Under the pieces are notes generated by a model that was given only the letters and a program-made list of their open reading frames with translations, had not been told where the DNA came from and searched no databases. Of a stretch of DNA of 49,567 nt, positions 28,189 to 36,825 are shown piece after piece. Each line of letters begins with the position of its first letter. Within the stretch, counting starts at the first letter, position 1. A program made the position numbers and the translations under genes. Source of the DNA: an uncultured Clostridia bacterium (GTDB lineage Bacteria; Bacillota; DTU014); NCBI GenBank assembly GCA_900016865.1, contig FIZI01000003.1:235-49801 (forward strand), given 5' to 3'.

Positions 28189-29617
28189 ACTAGTCGCTCA
28201 CACACTCGGTGCTATAACCCTGTTGGTTGGCTCTACTATGATAACTGCGGCTGCCTGGGCCGCAGTGGACGGGTCACCTGATCTCATGCCCTTGATATAC
28301 TCGTGCTTGGCGACGTGCCTCGTTGGCGGGGCACTGCTTCTTGTAAGGCCTCACGGCAGCTTCCGGGTAAGAGACGGATTTGCTATCGTAGGTATCGGCT
28401 GGCTCGTGATCGCAGCTTTGGGTGCGCTGCCCTACTACCTGTCAGACTACTGCCAGAGCTACGTCGATGCGTTTTTTGAGAGTGTCTCCGGTTTTACAAC
28501 AACAGGGGCGACAGTCCTCGCCGACGTAGAGGCGCTTCCTCGAGGGTTGCTGTTTTGGCGCAGCCTGACTCAATGGTTGGGTGGAATGGGGATCATCGTC
28601 CTCTCCTTGGCGGTCTTTTCGGTCCTAAACACCGGCATGCCGCTTTATCGAGCAGAAGTCCCGGGATTTACGCATGATAGGCTCCTGCCTAGGCTGAGGC
28701 AGACGGCACTGACGCTCTGGATGATCTACATCGGTTTCACGTTAGTGGTGACAATCCTCCTGGTTGTAGCGGGACTGCCGTTTTTCGACGGTCTGACCCA
28801 TGCGCTTGCGACCGTGGCTACCGGGGGATTCTCCACTAGGGCTTTGAGCGTCGAGGCGTTCGACAACCTTGCAGCCGAGATCGTCATCATCGTGTTTATG
28901 CTGCTGTCAGGGTTGAATTTCGCGCTGTATTTCCGAGTGATTCAGAGGAAGGGGATTCGCACTATCCTTGCTGACGCAGAGGCAAGGCTGTATCTTTGGA
29001 TTCTGGCTATAGCTAGTGCAATAGTGGCAATATCCCTTGTTACTGCCATGGACCTTCCGCTTCTTGTAGCAATCAGGCAGTCGGTTTTTCAGGTAGTGTC
29101 GATTAACACGACCACAGGTTTCTCGACCACCAACTTCGACGCTTGGCCGAGTCTGGCCAAAGGGGTCCTGCTTGCATTGATGCTTATCGGAGGCTGTACT
29201 GGATCGACTGCCGGAGGCATAAAGGTAGGCAGGTTTCTTCTGCTCTTCAGCCAAGCCAGGAGGCACCTCCTGCAGTCTGCTAGGCCTCATCTTGTCGCCA
29301 AGGCGAGAGTAGGCGATTCTGTAGTGCAGGATTCGATAGTGAATGATGTGCTCACATTTTTCTTCATGTATATTATGCTCTACTGCGTTGGAGTCTTCAC
29401 TGTACTGGCGGACGGCCAAGATCTGGTAACTTCACTGTCTGCCTCAGCTACCATGATCGGCAATGTCGGGCCTGGGTTTGGGGCAGTGGGTCCCTACCTC
29501 AACTTCGGAGGGCTGAGCAGCCTTACGAAGCTCATTTTGAGTGGCCTGATGGTAGCGGGAAGGCTAGAGATCGTGACTGTTTTGTTGATGTTCACTAGGG
29601 CTTTTTGGAGGAGGTAG
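28178..29617 (+). CDS. trkH: Trk-type potassium uptake membrane protein TrkH
   Basis: This integral membrane protein has 479 residues. The ATG at 28178 is preferred (GAAGG 8 bases upstream) over ATGs at 28136 and 28163; it overlaps trkA by 11 bases. The four selectivity-filter loops are visible: TTTGAT near residue 106, ATGGFST near 212, NTTTGFST near 309 and GNVGPGFG near 427, as in TrkH/KtrB. Its C-terminus is complete, with basic residues. With TrkA it forms a potassium (possibly sodium-coupled) uptake system in the cytoplasmic membrane, unrelated in function to the sugar genes. Confidence 0.95.
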   Translation: MNPRLVAHTLGAITLLVGSTMITAAAWAAVDGSPDLMPLIYSCLATCLVGGALLLVRPHGSFRVRDGFAIVGIGWLVIAALGALPYYLSDYCQSYVDAFFESVSGFTTTGATVLADVEALPRGLLFWRSLTQWLGGMGIIVLSLAVFSVLNTGMPLYRAEVPGFTHDRLLPRLRQTALTLWMIYIGFTLVVTILLVVAGLPFFDGLTHALATVATGGFSTRALSVEAFDNLAAEIVIIVFMLLSGLNFALYFRVIQRKGIRTILADAEARLYLWILAIASAIVAISLVTAMDLPLLVAIRQSVFQVVSINTTTGFSTTNFDAWPSLAKGVLLALMLIGGCTGSTAGGIKVGRFLLLFSQARRHLLQSARPHLVAKARVGDSVVQDSIVNDVLTFFFMYIMLYCVGVFTVLADGQDLVTSLSASATMIGNVGPGFGAVGPYLNFGGLSSLTKLILSGLMVAGRLEIVTVLLMFTRAFWRR

Positions 29618-29946
29618 GTACGCCCCGCGTCTGTGCCTATTGCCTTGAATGCCAGGTGAAGTGTGTGCTCAACGTACCCCTAATGATCTTGTCAGACGCC
29701 AGTGTTGCTGAATCCAGTTGTTTCCCAGCCTCAGCTAGATCGCGAACATACTCTTTAGGAAGCTTTAGTTTAGACGCTGTAAGAGCCCTGTCTACCACTA
29801 TCCCCCTGCCCTCCTACTGTAGAGTATAGCTGGTATTTCCTAAGATTTCCGTATAGATGTAGGGCATTTTTGCAGGTGAGCTTGTCAACCGCGGCGAATT
29901 CCCGGGCTATGAGTTCACTCCGAGCACGTTACAGGAGGACTGATTG
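29618..29946 (+). other. Non-coding interval after trkH
   Basis: About 330 bases without a supportable gene; a short open frame from 29605 overlaps trkH and has no family signal. I see no clear terminator, promoter or repeat here. Confidence 0.5.
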
Positions 29947-31062
29947 GTGGTAGAGATCAGACAGGTTAGAGGCTCTCGAGATCTGAGACGGTTTGTCGGA
30001 TTTCCGCTTTGGCTTTATAGAGACAATCCGTACTATGTACCCCAGCTCCTATCGGATGAGATCAACACACTAAGCCCTGATCGAAATCCCGCGTTTGAGC
30101 ATTGCGAGGCCCGGTACTGGCTTGCTATAAGGGATGGCCGTGTTGTGGGGAGAATTGCAGGCATTGTGAACCACAAGTTCCCTCTGGTATGGGGTAAGAA
30201 ATGGGCCAGATTTGGCTGGATAGACTTCGTAGACGACTACGAGGTATCAGCAGCCTTGCTTGGAGCTGTCGAGGATTGGGCAAGGTCTTTGGGCATGGAG
30301 GCAGTGCATGGCCCAATGGGCTTTTGCGGTTTGGACAGAGAGGGCATGCTTATAAAGGGGTTTGATGAGCTGGGCACTATGGCGACGATCTACAACTACC
30401 CTTACTACCCTGTCCATCTTGAGAAACTTGGATATACCAAAGACACTGACATGGTTGAGTACGAACTCGACGCTGACAGCGTGCCAGAACGCGTCCACAG
30501 AATCGCTAGAATGGTTATGAACAGAGGCAGTTATAGGCTTCTCGACGCGAAAAGGCCTAAGGACCTGCTCCCATATGCAGACGAAGTCCTGTCACTCTTG
30601 GATGAGGCATACGCGCATCTATACGGTGCGGTTCCTCTGTCTGATCGCCAGAAGCAGGCACTGATCAAGCAGTATTTCTCGTACGTGAACCCGGACTACT
30701 GTAAGGTCGTGCTGGACGCTGAAGGCAGAATCGCCGCATTTGGGTTGGCTATGCCGTCGCTCTCCAGATCCCTCCAGAAGGCTAGGGGTAGGCTTGTTCC
30801 TTTTGGCTTTTTTCACATTCTGCGGGCATTGAAAAGAAACGACACGCTCGACCTTTATCTCATAGCTGTTAGGCCTGAGCTCCAAGGCAAAGGGATCAAC
30901 GCAGTCATAATGTCTGAGATCGCAAGAGCGGCAAAAAAGCACGGCATAAGGAAGGCAGAGACTAATCCCGAATGGGAAGAGAACAACAAGGTGCAGTCTC
31001 AGTGGAAGGACTTCGCCGTGCGTCAGCATAAACTGCGTAGGATATATGTTAAGCATCTATAG
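29947..31062 (+). CDS. GNAT-like N-acetyltransferase domain protein
   Basis: This cytoplasmic protein has 371 residues. AGGAGG at 29933-29938 lies about 8 bases before the GTG at 29947; the adjoining TTG at 29944 is the alternative. The N-terminal half has FVGFPLWLYRDNPYYVPQL and AIRDGRVVGRIAGIVNHK; the C-terminal half has AFGLAMPSLSR and LYLIAVRPELQGKGINAVI, an acetyl-CoA-binding-loop-like R/QxxGxG region. This layout matches a family of YghO-like proteins with GNAT folds but unknown substrate. The gene stands alone and converges on the next one. Confidence 0.75.
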   Translation: MVEIRQVRGSRDLRRFVGFPLWLYRDNPYYVPQLLSDEINTLSPDRNPAFEHCEARYWLAIRDGRVVGRIAGIVNHKFPLVWGKKWARFGWIDFVDDYEVSAALLGAVEDWARSLGMEAVHGPMGFCGLDREGMLIKGFDELGTMATIYNYPYYPVHLEKLGYTKDTDMVEYELDADSVPERVHRIARMVMNRGSYRLLDAKRPKDLLPYADEVLSLLDEAYAHLYGAVPLSDRQKQALIKQYFSYVNPDYCKVVLDAEGRIAAFGLAMPSLSRSLQKARGRLVPFGFFHILRALKRNDTLDLYLIAVRPELQGKGINAVIMSEIARAAKKHGIRKAETNPEWEENNKVQSQWKDFAVRQHKLRRIYVKHL

Positions 31063-31080
31063 CAGAAGGTGCGAGAAAGA

Positions 31081-31099
31081 CGCCCCTGTAGCAGGGGCG
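31081..31099. terminator. Hairpin between convergent genes
   Basis: A perfect 8-bp GC-rich stem, CGCCCCTG and its complement, encloses a 3-base loop. It lies 18 bases after the acetyltransferase stop and 15 bases beyond the end of the metallo-hydrolase gene. Read on the minus strand it is followed by TCTTTCT, so it most likely ends minus-strand transcription and perhaps both. Confidence 0.65.
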
Positions 31100-31114
31100 A
31101 ATGCTTAAGTCTTG

Positions 31115-31948
31115 TTAGTGGACCAAACGCCGTCGTTTCGATGCCTGGCTCTGAAACTCATCTACCAGTGATGCCAATTGCTCAGCCAGTTTGTCTCCAC
31201 CCATTGGCAGGCCGTGACTTGAGATGATCATCTGCGGTCTGAGGTCTCGTAGGATCTCTAGAGACCGCTTGGCCAGGTCCCAGTCGGTGGTGAAATAGGC
31301 AGGCGGGCCACTGAGGACCCTCTCTCTAGACAGGATAGACTCTGCCGAATCTTGATCCAGCGTAGAAAGCACGTCCCCGGCTATGAGCAAGCCGTCGCTC
31401 TCTCTAAACAAGGAAACATGCCCTGGAGAGTGGCCGGGAGTGTGTATCCAACGCCATCCTGGCATCCAGGGCACGCTTCCATCACTGGGCAAAGCATGCA
31501 CGCGTGCACCAAGATCAATGCCCCTGTTGGAAAACAGTGGCGATACCTGCGCGATCAGTCCTTCTCCAGCGAACGGGTTTGGTGGGGGGTAGTCCATCTG
31601 ACCCGTCAGGTACGGGAGTTCGAGTTCGTGGACGTACACTTCTGTATTCCACTTATCTAGGAGCTCTAGGATCGCTCCTACATGGTCAAAGTGACCGTGG
31701 GTTAGCACGATCGCCCTCGGCACAGTCCCTAGGCCAAATCTCGCTTCAGCAGCCCGCGTTATGTCTCTGCCCATGTGGGCAGTGCCCGCATCTATTAGGA
31801 CCCAGTCTCTTGTGACACTGTTTGGATTACCCACCATGCACACATTGACAAGCGGCAACTCAACGACGAATACATCAGGCGTGACTTCATCAAACGACAA
31901 CGGCCTTGCTGTTATCTTTTGAAGCAGTTCTACTTCTTGCGCTTCCAT
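31115..31948 (-). CDS. MBL-fold metallo-hydrolase
   Basis: This cytoplasmic enzyme has 277 residues with the metallo-beta-lactamase zinc motif THGHFDHVG near residue 83, a second histidine in HTPGHSPGHVSL, the aspartate in IAGDVL, and the final histidine in SSHGLPMGG. Such proteins hydrolyse thioesters, lactones or phosphodiesters; HTPGHSPGH is common in the glyoxalase II-like branch. The ATG at 31948 is chosen since GGAGG ends 5 bases before it; the GTG two codons earlier overlaps that site. It is divergent from the LacI gene at 32187. Confidence 0.88.
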   Translation of the reverse strand: MEAQEVELLQKITARPLSFDEVTPDVFVVELPLVNVCMVGNPNSVTRDWVLIDAGTAHMGRDITRAAEARFGLGTVPRAIVLTHGHFDHVGAILELLDKWNTEVYVHELELPYLTGQMDYPPPNPFAGEGLIAQVSPLFSNRGIDLGARVHALPSDGSVPWMPGWRWIHTPGHSPGHVSLFRESDGLLIAGDVLSTLDQDSAESILSRERVLSGPPAYFTTDWDLAKRSLEILRDLRPQMIISSHGLPMGGDKLAEQLASLVDEFQSQASKRRRLVH

Positions 31949-32150
31949 AGGCACCTCCGTCTAGGTGTGTGAATCCGCGGTTTCTGTCTGCGGTTGTTAG
32001 TATGACCGAAAGAGCGTCGTCTATTGCCGACTCATGGATGCTAGTGCCAAGAGGCCTGGATGACCCAAGCTATTGGCAGGGTTGACTGAGCGTCTGTTTT
32101 CTTTTTGTCAAAAAGAAGGATATCAGAACTTGATGGAGTAATAAGAATAT

Positions 32151-32164
32151 CACAATCGTTTGTG
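32151..32164 (+). promoter_or_regulatory. LacI-family operator in front of its own regulator gene
   Basis: CACAATCGTTTGTG is a 14-base inverted repeat with one mismatched pair. It is the same as the perfect palindrome at 33296-33309 except for one base. It ends 22 bases before the regulator start and 9 bases before its ribosome site, well placed for autorepression. Binding is inferred from the matched pair. Confidence 0.7.
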
Positions 32165-32186
32165 AAACAAACTAGGGTTGATTGGT

Positions 32187-33215
32187 TTGCCGACAATAAA
32201 GGACATAGCCCGCAAGGTTGGAGTGTCACCGAGTGTGGTGTCGCGGGCTTTGAACAACAAATACGGAGTCAAAGAAAGCACCAGACAGGCTGTTCTTCGG
32301 GCTGCAAAGGAATTGGGGTATCACCCCAACGTAGCTGCGCGCAGTCTCGTGACAAAGCGCACTGAGATGATTGGTGTCATCATACCGGACATCTCTGAGC
32401 CGTTCTACTCGCGCATGATCAAAGGTATGGAGTATGTTGCAAGCAAGACTGGCTATACCCTGCTGTTTTCAAATTCATATGAGAGCCTCGAGCAGAGCAA
32501 AGCCGTTGTGAAGATGGTTGAGGCTCAGCGGGTCGAAGGGCTCATAATAGTCGGCAGCAGTCTGAAGGAAAGGGACTACATATACAGTCTCATAGACAAA
32601 GGCACGCCATTTGTTGTGATCGAGCGGCACTACTCGGATCCTCGAATGAACTGCATATGGGTTGACAACGTAGTTGGCGGGTATGTCGCAACCAAACACT
32701 TGATTCAATGCGGTCACACTCGAGTTGCCCACATTTCAGGCGATCTTGATGTCGAAGTGGCCGCCGAGAGGCTTAAGGGTTACAAGAAGGCCTTAGACGA
32801 AGCCGGGATACCTTTTTCACCAGACTTAGTTGTCTCAGGCGCGTTTGTCTGGCAGGATGGGTACCATGGGATGAAGGCATTGCTGAGCAGGACTCCACGC
32901 TGCACAGCGGTTTTCGCGGGCAATGACTCTATGGCATACGGCGCACTTCAAGCCATCGCCGAGGCAGGCTTATCTGTTCCGCAAGACATCTCCGTCATAG
33001 GCTTCGACGATCTTGAGTTCTCTTCACTGACCAACCCACCTCTGACGACAGTTAGGCAGCCACGGTATGAGATGGGCAGAGACGCGGCCAGGCTCCTGGT
33101 AACGTGCCTAGAGCAGTCCACCCAAGACAAAGGCATGAAGATCTGCTATCCTCCTGAGATAGTCATTCGACGTTCGACATCGGTTTACGACAGCACAGAT
33201 AGGACACACGCTTGA
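32187..33215 (+). CDS. LacI family transcriptional regulator (second copy)
   Basis: This protein has 342 residues. The helix-turn-helix PTIKDIARKVGVSPSVVSRA is at the very N-terminus from the TTG at 32187, which has AGGG 9 bases upstream; the TTG at 32178 would leave almost no spacing. The sugar-sensing domain shows MIGVIIPDISEPFYSRMIKG, VFAGNDSMAYGALQA and SVIGFDDLEFSSLTNPPLTT. It lies just upstream of an SBP-permease-permease operon, and identical-type operators precede both, so it almost certainly controls that importer and itself. Confidence 0.94.
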   Translation: MPTIKDIARKVGVSPSVVSRALNNKYGVKESTRQAVLRAAKELGYHPNVAARSLVTKRTEMIGVIIPDISEPFYSRMIKGMEYVASKTGYTLLFSNSYESLEQSKAVVKMVEAQRVEGLIIVGSSLKERDYIYSLIDKGTPFVVIERHYSDPRMNCIWVDNVVGGYVATKHLIQCGHTRVAHISGDLDVEVAAERLKGYKKALDEAGIPFSPDLVVSGAFVWQDGYHGMKALLSRTPRCTAVFAGNDSMAYGALQAIAEAGLSVPQDISVIGFDDLEFSSLTNPPLTTVRQPRYEMGRDAARLLVTCLEQSTQDKGMKICYPPEIVIRRSTSVYDSTDRTHA

Positions 33216-33255
33216 GTTGATCACACAGTTGCATGGGCTCGTTTGAGGTTCGTTG

Positions 33256-33284
33256 TTGCTTGACCTCTATAACGGGCGTTTAAT
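33256..33284 (+). promoter_or_regulatory. Probable promoter of the SBP-permease operon
   Basis: TTGCTT (33256-33261), a 17-base spacer and TTTAAT (33279-33284) form a fair sigma-A-type promoter. Its expected start point lies near 33291, directly before the operator at 33296, which fits repression by occlusion. The -35 box is weak. Confidence 0.45.
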
Positions 33285-33295
33285 CAACGGTAGAT

Positions 33296-33309
33296 CACAA
33301 ACGTTTGTG
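33296..33309 (+). promoter_or_regulatory. LacI-family operator of the importer operon
   Basis: CACAAACGTTTGTG is a perfect 14-base palindrome with the central CG typical of LacI-family operators. It lies in the leader of the SBP gene and matches the site in front of the adjacent regulator gene at 32151-32164. The leader that follows is about 180 bases long before the SBP start. Confidence 0.75.
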
Positions 33310-33491
33310 TCTTACACAGTCTCTTCCTATGCGAGTCACCAGGTAACCGGGCGTTGTGCCGGAGAGTTGGAGAAACGTTGATCCGGCATGTCTTCGTCCG
33401 AAGGAGGTGAGTGATAGGACAGGGTAGTGTCTAGTAGCCTGTAGTTGTCAATAACCGACCGTCTCTGACAAATGACTAAGGAGGTATCCCA

Positions 33492-34757
33492 ATGTTGAGG
33501 ACAAGATCGATAGTCTTGGTTCTTGTTGTCATGGCAGCCGTTCTGATTGCCGGGATGGTACCTGCGTTGGCTCAGGACAGAGTCAAGCTGACAGTTTGGG
33601 GTAGAGACCTTCCTGACGATGATCCTGCTCACCAGTACATAAAGGCCCTAGTTGAGGGATTCCAGGCAGCAAACCCGGATATTGAGCTCGAGTACGTCGC
33701 ATTGGGTGACCCTGGCCTTACTGACAAGGTCAAGGTCGTCATGGCCAGCAATTCAGGTCTACCGGATATCTTCCAGAGCTGGGGCGGCTCAGTCATGGGT
33801 GGATATGCAGATGCCGGCAGACTGCTCGACCTCACTGAGGAGCTTGCAGACATCGAGTGCAGCGAGGCCGCGAAGGCTGCGATGTCCTGGAAAGGCAGGA
33901 CCTACGGCGTTGCACCGTTCTTCGCAGTCGCAGGTATATTCCTCAACGAGGCCATCTTTGAGAAGTATGGCCTTTCAGTTCCTACCACAATCGAAGAGCT
34001 CGAGGAAGTAGCAGACACTCTTCTCGCCAATGGTGTGCAGCCGTTCGCTTGCGGCGCCCGTGACGGATGGCCGGTTCTCGCACTCTACATGTATCTCACT
34101 GACCGCTACGGTGGGATCAATGCGTTCGCCGAGGCCCAGGCCAGACAGAGGCGTTTTGACAGCGAGCCGTTCGTTCAGGCCGCTTTGAAGTACCAAGAGT
34201 GGGTCAAGAAGGGCTACTTCGGTCCGACACCTCTCAGCGAGGCGTACGGTGACGCTCAGCAGTTGATGGCGACAGGCCAGGCCGCCATGCACGTCACAGG
34301 CTCCTGGATGTGCGCACAGTACGGTGATCCTACATTTACCGACCAGCCTCTCGGCTTCTATCCATTCCCGGAGATGCCGGGTGGACTTGGCAAGATCACT
34401 GACATTATGGGCCAGACTGACATCGGTTTTGCAGCCACTCACGTAGCTGTCGACAAGAAGGACGCGGTTGTAAGGTTTATGAAGTATGCGATGAGTGTAG
34501 AGGCGTGCTCCGCTGAGCTCGGGCGGATTTGCTCCGTGCCCGGCGTCCAGGCGCAAAACCGCCTGACTCAGATGGCGTCCGAAGTGTTCGGCAGTGCAGA
34601 GGCGATTCAGTTCTGGTGGGATCAGGATCTACCTCCGACCATCACAGCTCCGCTGAACGAAACGATCCAGAGCTTCTTCTTGCCAACCACAGACGTCAAA
34701 ATGGCTCTTACTGCGTATGAGGAGCTCGTAGCTGATGAGGTGGGACCGGTCCGCTAA
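33492..34757 (+). CDS. Extracellular sugar-binding protein
   Basis: This exported SBP has 421 residues, of usual family 1 length. The ATG follows AAGGAGG by 7 bases. The signal peptide ends at ALA before QDRVKLTVWG; there is no lipobox. Blocks GFQAANPDIELEYVALGDPG, ASNSGLPDIFQSWGG and GQAAMHVTGSW are typical of MalE/YcjN-type proteins. It lacks the GGRTV start and calcium-like loop of the SBPs at 3193 and 9964, so it belongs to another branch. Two permeases follow, and its expression is probably controlled by the LacI protein upstream. Confidence 0.93.
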   Translation: MLRTRSIVLVLVVMAAVLIAGMVPALAQDRVKLTVWGRDLPDDDPAHQYIKALVEGFQAANPDIELEYVALGDPGLTDKVKVVMASNSGLPDIFQSWGGSVMGGYADAGRLLDLTEELADIECSEAAKAAMSWKGRTYGVAPFFAVAGIFLNEAIFEKYGLSVPTTIEELEEVADTLLANGVQPFACGARDGWPVLALYMYLTDRYGGINAFAEAQARQRRFDSEPFVQAALKYQEWVKKGYFGPTPLSEAYGDAQQLMATGQAAMHVTGSWMCAQYGDPTFTDQPLGFYPFPEMPGGLGKITDIMGQTDIGFAATHVAVDKKDAVVRFMKYAMSVEACSAELGRICSVPGVQAQNRLTQMASEVFGSAEAIQFWWDQDLPPTITAPLNETIQSFFLPTTDVKMALTAYEELVADEVGPVR

Positions 34758-34780
34758 GACGCAGCTCTAGCGCCTAAGAC

Positions 34781-34812
34781 TGGTTGGGGCGCAGCTCAAT
34801 GCGCCCCAACCA
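34781..34812 (+). terminator. Strong hairpin after SBP gene
   Basis: A perfect 12-bp stem (TGGTTGGGGCGC with its complement) closes an 8-base loop, 23 bases after the SBP stop and before the first permease. There is no U-run. As with the hairpins at 4576 and 11338, it may keep SBP message in excess. Confidence 0.65.
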
Positions 34813-34867
34813 CGGCCGATTGTGATCTGGAAGCCTCCTGTGATCCCTTGCAAGGAGTTGGTTGAGG

Positions 34868-35818
34868 ATGAAAAGCAGCGTCGATGCAGCCCCTATGACC
34901 CTGGCCGCAACGCACGACGGCAGACGCAAGAAGAGGCTTGACTACCGAAGACTGCTGTTTCAGATCGTCTTCCTCTTGCCAGCTGTAGGTTTCCTGGTGG
35001 TGTTTATGTTCTATCCGATCGAAGAGACGTTCCGGACGTCTATGATGCAGACATCGGCGTTGAGCCCGCCCACCTTCATTGGCTTTGAAAACTATCAAAG
35101 GTTGTTTGCGTCAGCCGAGTTTCGCAAGGGCCTTGCCAATGTATTGGCGTGGGCGTTTTGGAGCGTCGTCATCCAGATTCCGCTTGCCTTTTTCATCGCA
35201 TTCTCACTTGTCGCCTACAGCAACAGGCTTACAAGCAAGCTTCGAGTGATCTACTACATGGCGAGCATAATGCCCTCTGCGATTGTAGCAATGCTCGGAC
35301 GGTTCATCTTTGCTCCTAGGTTTGGTGTCATATCTACGATCGCTCAGAGGTTTGGCTGGGCCTGGCTGCAGAACGTCGATTTCCTGGGAGATCCAAACAA
35401 AGTCTTTTGGTCGTTGTTTGCGATTGCTACATGGGCCTACATAGGATTTGGCATTGTGTACTTGATGGCCAATATCGAACAGATACCCATGGAGATCCGC
35501 GAGGCGGCTGAGCTCGATGGCGCCAATCGTTTGCAGTATGCTCTTTATGTCGTTCTTCCGATGGTGTCATACCCGATCCGAATACTGGCGATAATCAGCA
35601 CTGTTGGCAGCCTCAAGCTCTTCGATGTCCCGTATCTCATGACGGGGGGCGGGCCTGTCTACTACTCAACGACACTCGCCATAATTCTCTACAAACAGGG
35701 CTTTGTCAACTGGAGATACGGCAGGGCGGCTGCTGTCGGCGTGATCATTTTTCTGCTCTCTTTGGCCTTCTCTATCGCCCAGTTCTCGATGCAGCGGAAG
35801 GGGGGCGAGTTGGATTGA
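34868..35818 (+). CDS. CUT1 sugar ABC transporter permease (MalF type)
   Basis: This membrane protein has 316 residues. AAGGAG at 34852-34857 lies 10 bases before the ATG at 34868; the TTG at 34862 is the alternative and would add two residues. A basic N-terminal tail precedes six segments, and the EAA loop EIREAAELDGANRLQYALYV is near residue 215. It pairs with the next gene, which it overlaps by 4 bases. Confidence 0.93.
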   Translation: MKSSVDAAPMTLAATHDGRRKKRLDYRRLLFQIVFLLPAVGFLVVFMFYPIEETFRTSMMQTSALSPPTFIGFENYQRLFASAEFRKGLANVLAWAFWSVVIQIPLAFFIAFSLVAYSNRLTSKLRVIYYMASIMPSAIVAMLGRFIFAPRFGVISTIAQRFGWAWLQNVDFLGDPNKVFWSLFAIATWAYIGFGIVYLMANIEQIPMEIREAAELDGANRLQYALYVVLPMVSYPIRILAIISTVGSLKLFDVPYLMTGGGPVYYSTTLAIILYKQGFVNWRYGRAAAVGVIIFLLSLAFSIAQFSMQRKGGELD

Positions 35819-36702
35819 GAAACATCGACTTGATAGCAGAGGAGTCCGCGATAAGGCATTTTGGGGGGCGCCGTGGGCGGCTCACAGTGTCTGAGCTGCT
35901 GATAATGGTAGTACTCATCATCTTGGCGCTGGCTGTGGTTCTTCCTCTCCTTCTGCCTTGGTTTTTCGTGTTCAAGACCCGTCTGGAGTTTTCATACAAC
36001 CCGTGGAGTTTGCCAAAGCAGATCTCGTGGACGAACTTCAGAGAAGCGTGGATTGCCATACAAATTGGACAAGGTCTGCTCAACACACTCAAAGTATGCG
36101 TGGGTGCAGTCCTGTGCACGGTACCGTCTGCAGCTATGGCCGGGTACATATTCGCGAAGTACCGCAGCAGATGGACTGAGGTCGCGTTTTACGTTGTCCT
36201 TATGGGCTATTTCGTGCCGGTGCACATGGTACTGATCCCTCTTTATCAGTTGAACACGAAGTTCGGCTTGGTGGATTCGATGGCCGGGGTATTTCTGCCT
36301 ATGACGGCTTTCGGGATTCCGTTTTGGACCATCATCTATAGATCGTTCTTTAGGAGTTTGCCTGACGACTTGGCTGAGGCTGCGAAAATAGACGGTGCGG
36401 GACACTTTGATGTGTTTTTGCGTGTGATGTTTCCACTTGCCAAACCAGCAACTGTGCTTGCTGTTTTGCTGGTCTTTATAGGGGCCTGGAGCGACTACCT
36501 GTTGAGCTTAATCATGATCAACAACCAGAGGCTCTTTACCATGCAACTGCGAATAGCACAGTTTATGAATGCTTACGGAGTAGACCACATGCCTAGGTAT
36601 GCTGCAGCTGCTGTCATAGCGGCAGCACCCACGTTGATCTTGTATATCGTAGGACACCGCTGGATTCTCAGGGGGACCCTGGCCGGAGCATTGAAGGGAT
36701 AA
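35815..36702 (+). CDS. CUT1 sugar ABC transporter permease (MalG type)
   Basis: This membrane protein has 295 residues. It starts at a TTG overlapping the preceding stop (TTGA), with a GGGGGGCGAG ribosome site. The EAA loop is DLAEAAKIDGAGHFDVFLRV near residue 190. It is the last gene of the LacI-controlled importer operon and is followed by a strong hairpin. Confidence 0.93.
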   Translation: MRNIDLIAEESAIRHFGGRRGRLTVSELLIMVVLIILALAVVLPLLLPWFFVFKTRLEFSYNPWSLPKQISWTNFREAWIAIQIGQGLLNTLKVCVGAVLCTVPSAAMAGYIFAKYRSRWTEVAFYVVLMGYFVPVHMVLIPLYQLNTKFGLVDSMAGVFLPMTAFGIPFWTIIYRSFFRSLPDDLAEAAKIDGAGHFDVFLRVMFPLAKPATVLAVLLVFIGAWSDYLLSLIMINNQRLFTMQLRIAQFMNAYGVDHMPRYAAAAVIAAAPTLILYIVGHRWILRGTLAGALKG

Positions 36703-36737
36703 TCACGAGGCAGGCTCGACGCAGCAACATCTCCAAG

Positions 36738-36782
36738 CCAAGAGCCACGGCTTGCGCTGAGCGACAAAGCCGTGGCTCTTGG
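36738..36782. terminator. Bidirectional terminator-like hairpin
   Basis: A perfect 16-bp stem (CCAAGAGCCACGGCTT with its complement) encloses a 13-base loop between the plus-strand importer operon and the minus-strand transglutaminase gene. It lies 35 bases after the first stop and 43 bases past the second. U-runs are poor, but the position between convergent genes supports a terminator role. Confidence 0.75.
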
Positions 36783-36825
36783 GTATCTTAGGCGTCTAGT
36801 AGACAGTGACTTTACTGCATTATCC

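Noticed and set aside
29605-29829. Open frame of 74 codons after trkH
   Set aside because: It overlaps the end of trkH, is cysteine- and serine-rich without pattern and has no convincing ribosome site or family signal.
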